Made by a program: the position numbers and the translations under genes. The notes below the pieces were generated by a model. It had not been told where the DNA came from. It did not search any database and was given only the letters and a program-made list of their open reading frames with translations. This document shows positions 5,591-6,536 of a stretch of 6,536 bases of DNA, piece after piece; position 1 is the first letter of the stretch, and the number at the start of each line of letters is the position of its first letter. This DNA comes from Candidatus Limnocylindrales bacterium (GTDB taxonomy: Bacteria; Chloroflexota; Limnocylindria; Limnocylindrales; CSP1-4), in assembly GCA_031292335.1 (NCBI GenBank), contig JARLHH010000015.1:1-6536 (forward strand), in the 5' to 3' direction.

Positions 5591-6536
5591 ATGCAGGACC
5601 GCACGTTCGGACAGACCGGCCGCCGGGTCAGCCAGCTCGGCGTCGGCATGTGGGGCATGGGGGGCGGGATCGGCGGCTGGACCGGCGCCGACGACGGCCA
5701 GTCGATGGCCGTCCTCCAGGCCGCCGTCGACGCCGGCGTGACGTTCTTCGACTCGGCGCAGGTGTACGGGGCCGGTCATAGCGACCAGCTCCTCGGGGCG
5801 CTGGCCCGGGCCAATCCAGACCGGGGCCTCGTGCTCGCCTCGAAGATCCCGCCGAAGAACCGCCAATGGCCGGCGCGCCCGGGCGACCGGATCCGGGACG
5901 CCTTCCCGCCATCCCATATCCGCTCGTCGGTCGAAGGCATCCTGAGGCAGGCACGCCTGGATTCGCTCGACCTGGTCCAGTTCCACGTCTGGCAGGACGA
6001 CTGGGCGGACGACGACGGCTGGCAGATGGCCGCCGAGAAGCTCAAGCGCGACGGATTGGTCCGCCACGTTGGGATCAGCGTGAACCGTCGCGAACCGGCG
6101 AACGTGCTCCGGACACTCCGGACCGGTCGGATCGACGCGGTCCAGGTCGTCTACAACATCTTCGACCAGGCTCCGGAAGACGAGCTGTTCCCGCTCTGCC
6201 GCACGCTTGGCGTGGCCGTGATCGCGCGCGTGCCCCTCGACGAGGGAAGCCTGGCCGGAACGCTCACGCTCGGCAGCCGCTGGCCCGAGGCCGACTGGCG
6301 GAACGGCTACTTCGAGCCGGCGAACCTCGCCGCGACGATCCCCAGGGTCGAGGCGATCAGGTCGCTGGTGCCCGAGGGTCAGACGATGGCCCAGCTGGCG
6401 CTCCGCTTCATCCTCTCCAGCCCGGACGTGACCACGGTGATCCCGGGCATGCGCAGCCTCGAGCACTTCGCCGCGAACCTCGCAGCCGCGGCGGCCGGGC
6501 CGCTGCCCGCGGACCTGGTCGCCGCGCTGCGCGCGC
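5591..6536 (+). CDS. Aldo/keto reductase family oxidoreductase (3' end beyond window)
   Basis: 315 residues are visible and no stop is reached; family members have about 310-340, so little is missing. It should reduce aldehydes or ketones with NADPH or NADH in the cytoplasm. The (beta/alpha)8 barrel is recognisable from MQDRTFGQTGRRVSQLGVGMWGMG onward. The catalytic tetrad is intact: Asp54 and Tyr59 in FFDSAQVYGAGHSDQLLG, Lys85 in VLASKIPP, and His132 in LDLVQFHVW. Later landmarks are the strand IRHVGIS-like VRHVGISVN (157-165), IDAVQVVYNIFDQ (181-193) and the cofactor-binding end LRFILSSPDVTTVIPGMRSLEH (271-292). It resembles the general YghZ/Tas-like 'predicted oxidoreductase' type, whose physiological substrates are often unknown. 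GGGAG at 5581-5585 lies five bases before the ATG, a good ribosome site and unlike its leaderless-looking neighbours. Confidence 0.93.
   Translation, partial: MQDRTFGQTGRRVSQLGVGMWGMGGGIGGWTGADDGQSMAVLQAAVDAGVTFFDSAQVYGAGHSDQLLGALARANPDRGLVLASKIPPKNRQWPARPGDRIRDAFPPSHIRSSVEGILRQARLDSLDLVQFHVWQDDWADDDGWQMAAEKLKRDGLVRHVGISVNRREPANVLRTLRTGRIDAVQVVYNIFDQAPEDELFPLCRTLGVAVIARVPLDEGSLAGTLTLGSRWPEADWRNGYFEPANLAATIPRVEAIRSLVPEGQTMAQLALRFILSSPDVTTVIPGMRSLEHFAANLAAAAAGPLPADLVAALRA

Noticed and set aside
4286..6466. Long minus-strand open frame continuing upstream of the serpin through the reductase
   Set aside because: The part above 5458 is antisense to an aldo/keto reductase with an intact catalytic tetrad, and the serpin has a proper lipoprotein signal peptide starting at 5458. 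The extension is a GC-rich shadow.

Overview
The window is very GC-rich, with almost every third codon position G or C. It carries lipoprotein-type signal peptides and several genes whose promoter-like boxes sit almost on the start codon, a sign of leaderless mRNAs. This fits a high-GC bacterium such as a member of Chloroflexota (Limnocylindria/Ellin6529-like) or Actinomycetota. The assignment is inference from style, not from a marker gene. I see no rRNA, tRNA, CRISPR array, insertion sequence or phage gene.

Layout from left to right. (1) The last 58 codons of a plus-strand sulfite-oxidase-type molybdopterin oxidoreductase. (2) Convergent to it, a minus-strand two-gene operon: an ECF-type sigma factor (1590-2162) overlapping by ATGA with a membrane protein (223-1593). 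That protein has a short cytoplasmic N-terminus, one transmembrane helix, a Pro/Ala/Ser linker and an extracytoplasmic Asp-box (BNR/Ycf48-like) beta-propeller. It is best read as a sensor/anti-sigma partner. (3) Divergent from the operon, a plus-strand lipoprotein phosphoesterase of the acid phosphatase/phospholipase C family (2342-3370). (4) A TetR-family regulator (3467-4111) whose promoter and inverted repeat run into its own start codon. (5) Convergent to it, a minus-strand lipoprotein serpin (start 5458). A one-base frameshift just after the reactive-centre loop cuts its last conserved strands off into another frame (4185-4298). (6) Divergent from the serpin, an aldo/keto reductase with an intact catalytic tetrad (5591 to the window end, almost complete).

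Only the sigma factor and the propeller protein form a clear functional unit. They are probably a one-component envelope signalling pair with a possible autoregulatory ECF promoter. The other genes look like separately transcribed neighbours. The most notable points are the broken serpin, the sigma/propeller pair, the TetR operator-promoter-start overlap, and the repeated placement of -10-like elements 6-9 bases before start codons.
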